In this document: in pieces, positions 43,469-51,711 of the stretch
Layout: each line of letters begins with the position of its first letter
Numbering within the stretch: position 1 is the stretch's first letter
Origin: Roseobacter weihaiensis
Lineage (GTDB): Bacteria > Pseudomonadota > Alphaproteobacteria > Rhodobacterales > Rhodobacteraceae
DNA: 64,000 bases
Reading direction: 5' to 3'
NCBI RefSeq assembly: GCF_020622345.1
Contig: NZ_JACNMO010000010.1
Location: 123,501 to 187,500 of the forward strand
Translations under genes and position numbers: made by a program
Notes under the pieces: generated by a model
Databases searched by the model: none
Told to the model about the DNA's origin: nothing
Seen by the model: only the letters and a program-made list of their open reading frames with translations

Positions 43469-43807
43469 CTATTTCTCGATGTCGCGCAGCAGCGCGACGC
43501 TGAGGGCGGCCAGAATGGTGACGCCGAGTGTCAGCGCGAGGTTGAGGTCCGGCAGAAACAGCAGGGTCAGCCCGATGCTGAGCCCCATGACGCACAGGCA
43601 AACCACCAGCCCGAACCCAAGCGCAGAGGTGCCCCCGGTGCGCTGTGGTTTTGCCCAGACCGGGGCGCTGGTTTCCACAAAGTCTGTTTCGGCGACCTCG
43701 ACGCTTTGCAACAGGGCGGCCCGCCTGGCCGCATATTGTTCGCGCGTCAAATCCCCGCGTTCCAGTTTTTCATCGAGACCGCGTATCTCGTTCAGGATTG
43801 CTGTCAT
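43469..43807 (-). CDS. small membrane protein with SHOCT-like N terminus, antisense inside the liv operon
   Basis: 112-aa hypothetical protein. The N-terminal EIRGLDEKLERGDLTREQYAARRAALL looks like a SHOCT/short coiled domain; it is followed by two transmembrane helices (about residues 65-85 and 87-106) and a short charged end. The start at 43807 has a good GGAGAGG ribosome site. It ends 3 bases after livH and is read against the transporter genes, leaving a 113-base gap before livM. It resembles small cytochrome-biogenesis-like membrane proteins only loosely, and I do not know its function. The opposite orientation inside a transporter operon is the notable point. Confidence 0.72.
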   Translation of the reverse strand: MTAILNEIRGLDEKLERGDLTREQYAARRAALLQSVEVAETDFVETSAPVWAKPQRTGGTSALGFGLVVCLCVMGLSIGLTLLFLPDLNLALTLGVTILAALSVALLRDIEK

Positions 43808-43920
43808 TCATCCCTCTCCTTCACCCGAGAAAAGCGATACCGAAGGAAATGGGGCAAAATTGGGAAACGGCGTGATTTCTTGTGAGTTAGTTAACGGGCC
43901 CCGCCCGGAGGAGGCCGCCC

Positions 43921-44997
43921 GTGCTTTATCGTGAGGCCGGTGATTTCAGCACCACATACCCCGAAGACAGCCAGACCTTTCCGATCAAATTCGACCGTTG
44001 GCGGTATTACGCGGTGCTGTTCATCGCGATTTTTGTCATCCCATTTGTGATCAACGATTACTGGGTCAATTCGATCTTTATGCCGTTTCTGATCTATGCC
44101 ATCGCGGCGATTGGACTGAATATCCTGGTGGGGTACTGCGGTCAGGTGAGCCTTGGCACGGGCGGGTTCATGGCCGTGGGGGCCTATGCCTGCTACAAGC
44201 TGATGACGGCCTTTCCGGATGTCAGCATGATTTTCCATGTTCTGCTGGCGGGCCTCATTACCGCCGGGGTGGGTGTCATTTTTGGCCTGCCGAGTTTGCG
44301 GATCAAGGGGTTCTACCTTGCGGTGGCGACGCTGGCGGCACAGTTCTTTCTCGTGTGGCTCTTCAACCGGGTGTCGTGGTTCTACAACTACTCCGCGTCC
44401 GGCCAGATCAACGCGCCCGAGCGCGAGGTTTTGGGTGTTCTGATCACCGGACCCAACACCGAAGCCTGGGCCACCTACCTCTTTTGTCTGTTCTTTACGA
44501 TAGCCAGCGCCATCATCGCCCGCAATCTGACGCGCGGGTCCATCGGGCGGCAGTGGATGGCGATCCGGGATATGGACATCGCGGCCGAGATCATCGGGGT
44601 GAACCCGCTCAAGGCCAAGCTGACCGCCTTTGCTGTCAGCTCCTTCTTTGTCGGCATCTCGGGGGCGCTTTTCTTTGCGGTGTACCTTGGCGCCGTCGAA
44701 GTAGGTGAGGTCTTTGGCATCACCAAATCATTTCTCGTGCTCTTCATGATCATCATCGGCGGGCTGGGGTCGATCTTTGGCTCCTTTGCAGGGGCGGCAT
44801 TCCTTGTGCTCCTGCCGGTGTTGCTCAAGGTGATCGGCGTCGATCTCTTTGGCTGGCCCACGGATATCGTGGCGCATCTGAACCTTGTGGTCGTGGGCGG
44901 CCTGATCGTGATCTTTCTGATCGCCGAACCGCATGGGCTGGCGCAGTTGTGGCGCGTGGCGAAGGAAAAACTAAGACTTTGGCCATTCCCGCATTAG
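43921..44997 (+). CDS. livM: branched-chain amino acid-type ABC transporter permease (LivM)
   Basis: 358-aa inner-membrane permease. The IGLNILVGYCGQVSLGTGGFMAVGAYA segment and the late FGSFAGAAFLVLLP are typical LivM features, with about ten hydrophobic helices. The GTG start is supported by GGAGGAGG upstream. It pairs with LivH to form the channel. The antisense SHOCT-like gene separates it from livH, so transcription must cross that gene or start again in the 113-base gap. Confidence 0.92.
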   Translation: MLYREAGDFSTTYPEDSQTFPIKFDRWRYYAVLFIAIFVIPFVINDYWVNSIFMPFLIYAIAAIGLNILVGYCGQVSLGTGGFMAVGAYACYKLMTAFPDVSMIFHVLLAGLITAGVGVIFGLPSLRIKGFYLAVATLAAQFFLVWLFNRVSWFYNYSASGQINAPEREVLGVLITGPNTEAWATYLFCLFFTIASAIIARNLTRGSIGRQWMAIRDMDIAAEIIGVNPLKAKLTAFAVSSFFVGISGALFFAVYLGAVEVGEVFGITKSFLVLFMIIIGGLGSIFGSFAGAAFLVLLPVLLKVIGVDLFGWPTDIVAHLNLVVVGGLIVIFLIAEPHGLAQLWRVAKEKLRLWPFPH

Positions 44998-45087
44998 AGT
45001 GGACGCCATCAGACAAAGGCAGGGAAAAACCTGCCCATCATGCCGGGCAACCGGTGCACCGGATAAAAACCAAGGGAGGTACTACCG

Positions 45088-46371
45088 ATGAAGTATAGAC
45101 TAGGAACCTGGGCCGTCGCGGCCACAATGGCGGCAAGCCCGGTCATGGCGGATCTTGTGTTTCCGTCGTTGAGCTACCGGACAGGGCCTTATGCGGCAAA
45201 TGGCATTCCCTTTGCGGATGGCTATGCGGATTACTTCACGCTGCTGAACGAGCGCGATGGCGGCATCGGCGGTGTGCCTGTGCGCGTGCCGGAGTGTGAA
45301 ACAGGCTACAACACCGAAAAAGGCGTGGAATGCTATGAGAGCACCAAGGGCGACGGCGCGCTGGTGTACCAGCCCTTGTCCACGGGCATCACGTATCAGC
45401 TGATCCCCAAGGCGACGGCGGATGGCATTCCCGTGCATTCCATGGGCTACGGGCGGACCTCGGCCAAGGACGGCACGGTTTTCCGCAACATCTTTAACTA
45501 CCCGGCCAACTACTGGGACGGCGCGTCCTATGCCATCAAGCATCTGCTGCAGGTCAACGACGGCTCGCTGGAGGGCAAGAAGATCGCCCTCGTCTATCAC
45601 AACTCCGCCTACGGCAAGGAGCCGATCCGCACCCTCGAAGAGCTGTCGGAAAAGCATGGGTTTGAGCTGATGCTGCTGGCCGTTGACCATCCGGGCCAGG
45701 AACAGAAATCGCAGTGGCTGCAAATCCGCCGCGAGCGGCCTGACAATGTCATCATGTATGGCTGGGGTGTGATGAACCAGGTTGCCATTCAGGAAGCCGC
45801 CAACATCCGTTTCCCGATGGAAAACTTCATTGGGATCTGGTGGTCCGGGTCTGAAAACGACGTACGGCCTGCGGGTGCTGCGGCAGATGGCTACAAGGCG
45901 CTGGCCTTCCATAATGTCGGCGACGACTTCCCGGTCTTTGAGGACATTCAGACCTATGTCGTGGATGCAGGCAAAGCCGCCGGAGCCGGGGATCAGATCG
46001 GTACGGTGCTTTACAACCGGGGCCTCTATGCCGCGATGCTGGCGGCTGAAGCGGCCCGGACGGCGCAGGAAATCCATGGTGTGGATGAGATCACCTCCGA
46101 AATGATGCGCGATGGCATGGAGGCGCTGTCGATCACCGAAGAGCGGATGACCGAGCTTGGGCTGCCCAATTTCGGGCCGACCTTCGAGGTCTCCTGTGAA
46201 AATCACGGTGGCGGTGGCTTCGTTGCGATGGCCCAGTGGAGCGCAACCGACGACCAGTGGCGTCTGATCTCTGACTATGAACAGTCGGACCAGGACGTGA
46301 TCGGCCCGCTGATTGCCGAGGACGCGGCGGCTTTTGCCTCGGAAAACAATATCACACCGGGCTGCAACTGA
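45088..46371 (+). CDS. livK: ABC transporter substrate-binding protein (LivK-like)
   Basis: 427-aa periplasmic binding protein. A signal peptide (MKYRLGTWAVAATMAASPVMA, cleavage near residue 21) is followed by FPSLSYRTGPYAANGIPFADGY and the two-lobed ligand-binding fold typical of the LIV/peripla_BP_6 group (GGIGGVPVRVPECETGYN). It is longer than the classical 345-aa LivK. A small hairpin (GGCAGG/CCTGCC, 45018-45035) and a strong GGGAGG site precede it, and a strong hairpin follows. It should give the transporter its specificity. Confidence 0.91.
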   Translation: MKYRLGTWAVAATMAASPVMADLVFPSLSYRTGPYAANGIPFADGYADYFTLLNERDGGIGGVPVRVPECETGYNTEKGVECYESTKGDGALVYQPLSTGITYQLIPKATADGIPVHSMGYGRTSAKDGTVFRNIFNYPANYWDGASYAIKHLLQVNDGSLEGKKIALVYHNSAYGKEPIRTLEELSEKHGFELMLLAVDHPGQEQKSQWLQIRRERPDNVIMYGWGVMNQVAIQEAANIRFPMENFIGIWWSGSENDVRPAGAAADGYKALAFHNVGDDFPVFEDIQTYVVDAGKAAGAGDQIGTVLYNRGLYAAMLAAEAARTAQEIHGVDEITSEMMRDGMEALSITEERMTELGLPNFGPTFEVSCENHGGGGFVAMAQWSATDDQWRLISDYEQSDQDVIGPLIAEDAAAFASENNITPGCN

Positions 46372-46379
46372 ATCGCCTT

Positions 46380-46405
46380 GCCCCGGCGGTTGCGATCGCC
46401 GGGGC
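46380..46405 (+). terminator. GC-rich stem-loop between livK and livF
   Basis: A perfect 9-bp inverted repeat (GCCCCGGCG / CGCCGGGGC, 8-nt loop) starts eight bases after the livK stop. No T run follows, so it is probably a partial terminator or a 3'-end barrier to nucleases that raises the binding-protein yield, as at the dctP end. Confidence 0.55.
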
Positions 46406-46433
46406 ATGCGTAACTGACAAAGGGCACTACCAT

Positions 46434-47270
46434 ATGCTGGACGCCGCGCAGACAGAGCTCGACACCGCTGAAACGGTGCTGGAGATCAACAATATCGAAG
46501 TGATCTACAACCACGTGATCCTCGTGTTGAAAGGCGTGAGCCTCAACGTGCCAAAGGGCGGGATTACTGCCCTCTTGGGCGGCAACGGGGCGGGCAAGAC
46601 CACCACGCTCAAGGCGATCTCGGGGCTGCTGGCCAGCGAGCGGGGTGAGGTGACAAAGGGGTCCATCAAATATCATGGCGAGGTGATCCAGCATCAGGAC
46701 CCGGCAGACATCGTAAAAAGCGGTGTGGTGCAGGTGATGGAGGGGCGGCACTGTTTCGAACATCTCACGGTCGAAGAGAATCTGCTGACCGGGGCCTATA
46801 CACGTCGCGATGGCAAGGCCGCGATCCAGCAGGATCTGGAGATGGTCTATGCCTACTTTCCCCGTCTGAAGGACCGGCGTAAATCGCAGGCGGGCTATAC
46901 CTCGGGCGGGGAGCAGCAAATGACAGCCATTGGTCGCGCGCTGATGTCGCGCCCCGAGACGATCCTGCTGGATGAACCCTCCATGGGGCTGGCTCCGCAG
47001 CTGGTGGAGCAGATTTTCGACATCGTGAAATCCGTAAATGAGAATGAGGGCGTGACCTTTCTGCTGGCCGAGCAGAACACCAATGTGGCCCTGCGGTTTG
47101 CCCACTATGGCTATATTCTGGAATCCGGTCGGGTTGTGATGGACGGGCCTGCCGCGGAACTGCGGGAAAATCCGGATGTGAAGGAGTTTTATCTGGGCAT
47201 GTCCGAACAGGGGCGGAAGTCCTTTCGGGACGTTCGCAGCTATCGCCGGCGCAAGCGCTGGCTCAGTTAA
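46434..47270 (+). CDS. livF: branched-chain amino acid-type ABC transporter ATP-binding protein (LivF)
   Basis: 278-aa ATPase. Walker A GGNGAGKTT, signature TSGGEQQMTAIGRAL and Walker B LLDEPSMGLAP are all canonical; the VAEQNTNVALRFAHYGYILESGRV end is the LivF type. An N-terminal extension of about 15 residues precedes the domain. With LivG it powers the LivHM permease. It follows livK after a hairpin of 26 bases and ends the transporter part of the operon, 110 bases before the second CoA ligase. Confidence 0.92.
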   Translation: MLDAAQTELDTAETVLEINNIEVIYNHVILVLKGVSLNVPKGGITALLGGNGAGKTTTLKAISGLLASERGEVTKGSIKYHGEVIQHQDPADIVKSGVVQVMEGRHCFEHLTVEENLLTGAYTRRDGKAAIQQDLEMVYAYFPRLKDRRKSQAGYTSGGEQQMTAIGRALMSRPETILLDEPSMGLAPQLVEQIFDIVKSVNENEGVTFLLAEQNTNVALRFAHYGYILESGRVVMDGPAAELRENPDVKEFYLGMSEQGRKSFRDVRSYRRRKRWLS

Positions 47271-47379
47271 TCGTCACTATTGGGGCTTTACTCAAGATGT
47301 GGCACAATGAAGAATATTTTTTAAAGCGCCGCAGTTTGCTTCGTTCAGGCTGGTTGACGCGGCTTATTTCAAGAGGCCC

Positions 47380-48612
47380 ATGATGGTTCAGTCGGTTCAT
47401 TTCGATGAGTTGGAAACACGCGATAACGCGGCACGTGCGGAGGCATTGGCCGAAGCCCTGCCCAGGCAGATTGAGCGAGCAAAAAAACTCTCGGGCTACG
47501 GCGGCGCGCTCAATGATGTCTCGCCCCAGGATATCACGGATGCTCAGAAGCTGGCGGATTTGCCGATCCTGCGGAAATCCGATCTGGGCCGGGCACAGGC
47601 CTCCGATATGCCATTCGGTGGGTTCACCACCAAAAAGACCTCCGAATTCAGTCATATCTTTCAATCCCCCGGACCGATCTATGAGCCTTCCAGCACCGAC
47701 CATGACTGGTTCCGGATGGGCCGGTTCCTCCATGCAGTGGGGATCGGCAAGGGCGATATCGTACAGAACTGCTTTGGTTATCACCTCACACCGGCGGGGG
47801 CGATCTTTGAAAGCGGTGCGCGGGCCGTGGGGGCCGCAATCCTGCCGGCAGGTACCGGCCAGACAGAGTTGCAGGTCACCGCAGCACGGGACGTCGGCAC
47901 CACGGCCTATGCGGGCACCCCCGACTATCTCAAGGTTATCCTCGACAAGGCCGAGGACATGGGTATCGCCTTGGGGATCGTCAAGGCGGCCGTTGGGGGC
48001 GGTGCGCTGTTTCCCTCTCTGCGTGATGAATACGCCGAGCGTGGTGTGACCTGTCTTCAGTGCTATGCCACGGCCGATCTTGGTAACATCGCCTACGAAT
48101 CTCCCGCGATGGAAGGGTTGATCATCGACGAACATGTCGTGGTCGAAATCGTGACCCCCGGCACAGGCAGGCCCGTTCCCACAGGCGAGGTCGGCGAGGT
48201 GATCGTGACAACGCTGAACCCCGACTACCCGCTCGTCCGATTTGCCACCGGAGATCTCAGCGCGGTCCTGCCGGGGCAAAGCCCCTGTGGCCGGACGAAT
48301 TTGCGCATCAAGGGGTGGATGGGCCGTGCGGACCAGACGGCCAAGGTTAAGGGCATGTTTGTGCGGCCCGAACAGGTCGCCTCCTTTGTGGCGCATCATG
48401 CCGAAGTGGTGAAAGCCCGCGTCGTCATCTCCCGCAAGGGGGAACAGGATATAATGACTGTCCGGGTGGAAAGCTGTGGCGGTAATGCGGAAGATTACGC
48501 CGGAACCGTTGTTGATACGCTCAAACTCAGAGCCGCGATCGAGGTCGTCACGCCGGGCAGCCTGCCCAAAGACGGGCTCGTGATCGAGGATCAACGCGCC
48601 TACGACGGGTGA
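47380..48612 (+). CDS. phenylacetate-CoA ligase-like AMP-binding protein
   Basis: 410-aa adenylate-forming enzyme of the PaaK/aryl-CoA ligase branch. The ATADLGNIAYES, GRPVPTGEVGEVIVTTL and VRFATGDLSAV segments are recognisable, and FVRPEQVASFVAHH is the C-terminal hinge. The usual PaaK P-loop (S/T-G-G-rich) is replaced by a region with IFQSPGPIYEP, which is degenerate, so nucleotide handling may differ. It is the last gene of the LIV region; together with the ligase at 39548 it suggests two CoA-activation steps for the transported acids. Start at 47380 (ATGATG) is uncertain by one codon. Confidence 0.82.
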   Translation: MMVQSVHFDELETRDNAARAEALAEALPRQIERAKKLSGYGGALNDVSPQDITDAQKLADLPILRKSDLGRAQASDMPFGGFTTKKTSEFSHIFQSPGPIYEPSSTDHDWFRMGRFLHAVGIGKGDIVQNCFGYHLTPAGAIFESGARAVGAAILPAGTGQTELQVTAARDVGTTAYAGTPDYLKVILDKAEDMGIALGIVKAAVGGGALFPSLRDEYAERGVTCLQCYATADLGNIAYESPAMEGLIIDEHVVVEIVTPGTGRPVPTGEVGEVIVTTLNPDYPLVRFATGDLSAVLPGQSPCGRTNLRIKGWMGRADQTAKVKGMFVRPEQVASFVAHHAEVVKARVVISRKGEQDIMTVRVESCGGNAEDYAGTVVDTLKLRAAIEVVTPGSLPKDGLVIEDQRAYDG

Positions 48613-48717
48613 CAGCAGCACTTTCATGGTCGTCACAAAAGACGTCAGCACACCAGCCGTGATTGGCTGCGACAGCGGGCCGCCGAAAGGGCCAAAAGGT
48701 CCGGGGGCTGGTAATTC

Positions 48718-48732
48718 TGACTAAATGAGTCA
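48718..48732. promoter_or_regulatory. iron-responsive TGA-N9-TCA box (Iron-Rhodo/RirA type)
   Basis: TGACTAAATGAGTCA is a perfect inverted repeat (TGACT/AGTCA) matching the TGA-N9-TCA consensus of the iron box of Rhodobacteraceae. It lies 11 bases before the chosen iron-permease start and overlaps an alternative ATG at 48725. Repression under iron sufficiency by an RirA/IscR-type regulator is the likely meaning. Confidence 0.6.
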
Positions 48733-48742
48733 AAAAAGAGCC

Positions 48743-50425
48743 ATGACAGATTCCGCCCTTCCCCTTGCAGACAAAAAGCGCAAAGGCTTGTCCCGAAAAT
48801 CGGGCGCGACCTGGGTGGCAAGGACAGCGCTTGTTGCGGCTGCGGTCTGCGCGTTGCCGATGGTGGCGGTGGCGGTGGCGGCGCTGACAGGCGGGACGGA
48901 TACCATCACCCATCTGGCCGAAACAGTCCTCGGACGCTACACGATGACAACCCTTTTGCTGGTGCTCATGGTCTCGGTCGGCACCTTTGCGGTCGGGGTC
49001 GGGGCCGCATGGCTTGTCACGATGACCCGCTTTCCGGGGGTGCGGTTTTTCGAAATTGCCCTGGTGCTCCCGCTGGCGTTCCCGGCCTATGTGCTGGCCT
49101 ATGCCTATACCCACGTGCTGGACCATCCCGGGATCGTGCAAAGCGTGCTGCGTGATATCACCGGATGGGGGCCGCGGGACTACTGGTTCCCGGAAATCCG
49201 AAGCCTTGGCGGGGCCGCCACGATGCTGGTCCTGGTGCTCTACCCTTATGTGTATCTGCTGGCGCGGGCCGCTTTCCTGCAACAAAGTGCGACAACCTTT
49301 CTGGCCGCACGTGCCCTCGGGGCTAGCGCCTGGTCCGCGTTTTTCCGGATCAGCCTGCCACTTGCCCGGCCAGCCATTGCCGGGGGCGTCCTGCTCGCGG
49401 TGATGGAAACGATTGCCGATTTTGGCACCGTAGCCTATTTCAGTGTGCAGACCTTTGCGACCGGCATCTACACCAGTTGGTTTTCGCTCGCGGATCGCGC
49501 GGGTGCGGCCCAGCTTGCCCTTTGCCTGCTGAGTTTTGCCCTGCTGCTGGCCATGCTGGAGCGTGCTCAGCGCGGGCGGGCCCTATACCATGACCCGTCC
49601 CGGCGTCAGCAAGCGATGGAGCCTGCGCACCTGAGCAAGGGTCAATCCATCCTTGCGATGATCCTCTGCGGTATCCCCGTTCTGCTGGGGGCAGTGTTGC
49701 CAGCCCTTATTCTGGTGAACATGGGACTGGGGTCAGAGCAGAACCTGCTCAGCCCGCGCTATCTGGGGTTCATTCAGAATTCGCTGACGCTGGCCTCGGT
49801 TGCGGCGCTGGTCACGGTCGCGGTGGCGGTCATCATCGGGTTCTACCAGCGCTTGCTGCCCGGGCGGCGCGCCAACGGGGCGGCTTATGTGGCACGGTTG
49901 GGATATGCGGTGCCGGGCGGCGTGATCGCGGTCGGGCTCATGGTGCCCTTTGCCGCCTTCGACAATGCGCTCGACAGTTTTATGCGCAGCACATTCGATG
50001 TCTCCACCGGGCTGCTGGTCACCGGGTCGATCTGGCTGTTGGTGGCAGCCTATATGGTGCGTTTCCTGGCGGCGGCCCTGGGCACCTACGAGGGCGGGCA
50101 GGCGATGGTGCCCGCCAATATGGATGCCGCCGCCCGCTCGCTTGGCGAAACGCCGGGCGGCACGTTGCGGCGGGTGCATCTGCCGATCCTCGCCCCCAGC
50201 CTGCTGACCGCTTTGCTGATTGTCTTTGTCGATGTGATGAAGGAACTGCCCGCGACGCTGATCATGCGGCCCTTCAACTACGACACGCTGGCGGTGCAGG
50301 CCTACCGGCTGGCCAGTGACGAGCGGCTCGAAGGTGCCGCGGTCCCCAGTCTTGTGATTGTGGCGATCGGGCTTCTGCCGGTGATCCTGATCTGCCGACA
50401 GGTCGGGCGCGGGCGGCATAGGTAG
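48743..50425 (+). CDS. iron(III) ABC transporter permease (FbpB/SfuB type)
   Basis: 560-aa inner-membrane protein with two permease halves of about six helices each. Each half carries the EAA loop: FLAARALGASAWSAFFRISLP in the first, and DAAARSLGETPGGTLRRVHLP in the second. This duplicated layout is typical of ferric iron permeases. I chose the ATG at 48743 because 48725 falls within the iron box and lacks a ribosome site; the 6-residue difference is minor. The matching binding protein is convergent at 50537, and no FbpC ATPase gene is in the window. Confidence 0.89.
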   Translation: MTDSALPLADKKRKGLSRKSGATWVARTALVAAAVCALPMVAVAVAALTGGTDTITHLAETVLGRYTMTTLLLVLMVSVGTFAVGVGAAWLVTMTRFPGVRFFEIALVLPLAFPAYVLAYAYTHVLDHPGIVQSVLRDITGWGPRDYWFPEIRSLGGAATMLVLVLYPYVYLLARAAFLQQSATTFLAARALGASAWSAFFRISLPLARPAIAGGVLLAVMETIADFGTVAYFSVQTFATGIYTSWFSLADRAGAAQLALCLLSFALLLAMLERAQRGRALYHDPSRRQQAMEPAHLSKGQSILAMILCGIPVLLGAVLPALILVNMGLGSEQNLLSPRYLGFIQNSLTLASVAALVTVAVAVIIGFYQRLLPGRRANGAAYVARLGYAVPGGVIAVGLMVPFAAFDNALDSFMRSTFDVSTGLLVTGSIWLLVAAYMVRFLAAALGTYEGGQAMVPANMDAAARSLGETPGGTLRRVHLPILAPSLLTALLIVFVDVMKELPATLIMRPFNYDTLAVQAYRLASDERLEGAAVPSLVIVAIGLLPVILICRQVGRGRHR

Positions 50426-50456
50426 CGCGCCTGTTGCCTGGACAAGGATCCCGTGC

Positions 50457-50488
50457 AAAAAAGCCGCGCCAGCAAGGGCTGACGCGGC
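50457..50488 (-). terminator. rho-independent terminator of fbpA-like gene
   Basis: On the minus strand an 11-bp stem (GCCGCGTCAGC / GCTGGCGCGGC, one G-U pair, 4-nt loop) is followed by six T residues. It lies 49 bases after the iron-binding-protein stop and is a textbook intrinsic terminator. Confidence 0.85.
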
Positions 50489-50536
50489 GGGGAACAAGAG
50501 GTTGCATTGGGCCACCTCTTTTTGGTGTTGGGGGAG

Positions 50537-51559
50537 TTAATCCCAACCAACCTCGTTAAAGATGCGCTGTGCCGTGGGCACGTTCTTGGCAACTTTGGAC
50601 AGGTCCACATTGTCGGTCTGGAAGAAGCCCAGGGCCGCGACCGATGGCGACAGGGCAACACCGGGCACGCCCGGATATTCGTCATTCCCGGCAGAGAAAT
50701 ACTCCTGCGCCTGATCTGACGCGAGGTACTCCAGGAACAGCACCGCATTGTCGCGGTTCGGGGCATTTGCCGCCACACCGCCGCCGGACAGGTTCATGTG
50801 CGCGCCCTCCGCCCCTTGTGCGGGAAAGACCCAGCCGATGTTTTCCAGCGCTTCCTTGTCGAGCCCGTCCACATCTTTGCGCAGCGCGCGGGCAAAGTAA
50901 TATGTGTTCGAGATCGACACGTCGCACTCGCCCGATACAAGGCCGCGCAGCTGATCTGTGTCACCACCCTGTGGGGCCCGTGCAAAGTTGTTCACCACGC
51001 CCTGCGCCCAGTTCTTTGCGGCTTCCTCACCATGGTTCTCGATCACCGCGGCCAGCAGTGTCTGGGAATAGACATTGGACGAAGAGCGGTGGCAAAGCTG
51101 CCCTTCATAGGCCGGGTCAGCCAGAGAAACATAGTCGAGCGGCGGGTTTTCTACGTCTGTCTTGTCATAGAAAAAGATCCGCGCCCGCTGCGAAAAGCCA
51201 AACCACTGGTTGTCTGCATCCTGCAGGTAGCTGGGCAGACGGCTTTCCAGAACATCGCTGTCAACGCTCTGCAAAAGGCCCATCTCCTTTGCGCGCTCCA
51301 ACCGGGAGGTGTCGACGGTCAGAAGGATGTCCGCGGGGCTGTTGGCGCCTTCTGCTTCCATACGGGTGAGCAGCTCGTCTGCGTTGCCTTCGATCCGATT
51401 GATGGTGATGCCGGTCGCTTCTGTAAACTCGGAGTACAAGCGTTCGTCTGTGTCATAGTGGCGAGAGGAATAGAGGTTCAACTCGCCATTGGCATAGGCG
51501 GGCAACGCGCAGCTTGCAGCCAGCGTTGCAGCAATAATCCGTGTAGAGGTCATTTTCAT
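50537..51559 (-). CDS. iron(III) ABC transporter periplasmic binding protein (FbpA type)
   Basis: 340-aa periplasmic protein. The signal peptide (MKMTSTRIIAATLAASCALPAYA) precedes ELNLYSSRHYDTDERLYSEF, the first iron-site Tyr region of this family; SGECDVSISNTYYFARAL holds the double tyrosine that binds Fe3+. It is thus ferric-iron-binding FbpA/FutA-like. The start at 51559 excludes 45 upstream residues. It is convergent with the permease gene and has its own terminator; its promoter region contains a 12-base palindrome and a near-match to the iron box (TGA-N9-GCA at 51616-51630). Confidence 0.9.
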   Translation of the reverse strand: MKMTSTRIIAATLAASCALPAYANGELNLYSSRHYDTDERLYSEFTEATGITINRIEGNADELLTRMEAEGANSPADILLTVDTSRLERAKEMGLLQSVDSDVLESRLPSYLQDADNQWFGFSQRARIFFYDKTDVENPPLDYVSLADPAYEGQLCHRSSSNVYSQTLLAAVIENHGEEAAKNWAQGVVNNFARAPQGGDTDQLRGLVSGECDVSISNTYYFARALRKDVDGLDKEALENIGWVFPAQGAEGAHMNLSGGGVAANAPNRDNAVLFLEYLASDQAQEYFSAGNDEYPGVPGVALSPSVAALGFFQTDNVDLSKVAKNVPTAQRIFNEVGWD

Positions 51560-51579
51560 GTCCAATCGATTTAGGTGAT

Positions 51580-51591
51580 GGGAATATTCCC
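51580..51591. repeat. perfect palindrome upstream of the iron-binding-protein gene
   Basis: GGGAATATTCCC is a perfect 12-base palindrome 21 bases before the fbpA-like start. Part of it (ATTCCCGACA, 51586-51595) recurs exactly at 51635-51644, 49 bases further upstream. It could be an operator or part of the promoter; no known consensus fits. Confidence 0.4.
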
Positions 51592-51656
51592 GACAAAATC
51601 TATCAGAAACATAGTTGAGAGCGAATCGCAAGTAATTCCCGACAGAAAAACTCTGG

Positions 51657-51691
51657 AAAAAAAGCCCCGGCACGGGGATGCCGTGGGAGGC
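51657..51691 (-). terminator. rho-independent terminator of the YghU-like GST gene
   Basis: On the minus strand, a stem with CACGG/CCGTG core and outer GCCTC/GGGGC pairs is followed by seven T residues, 20 bases after the GST stop. It separates the GST transcript from the iron-binding-protein gene. Confidence 0.7.
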
Positions 51692-51711
51692 CACGTCAAA
51701 AAAGCACAGGA

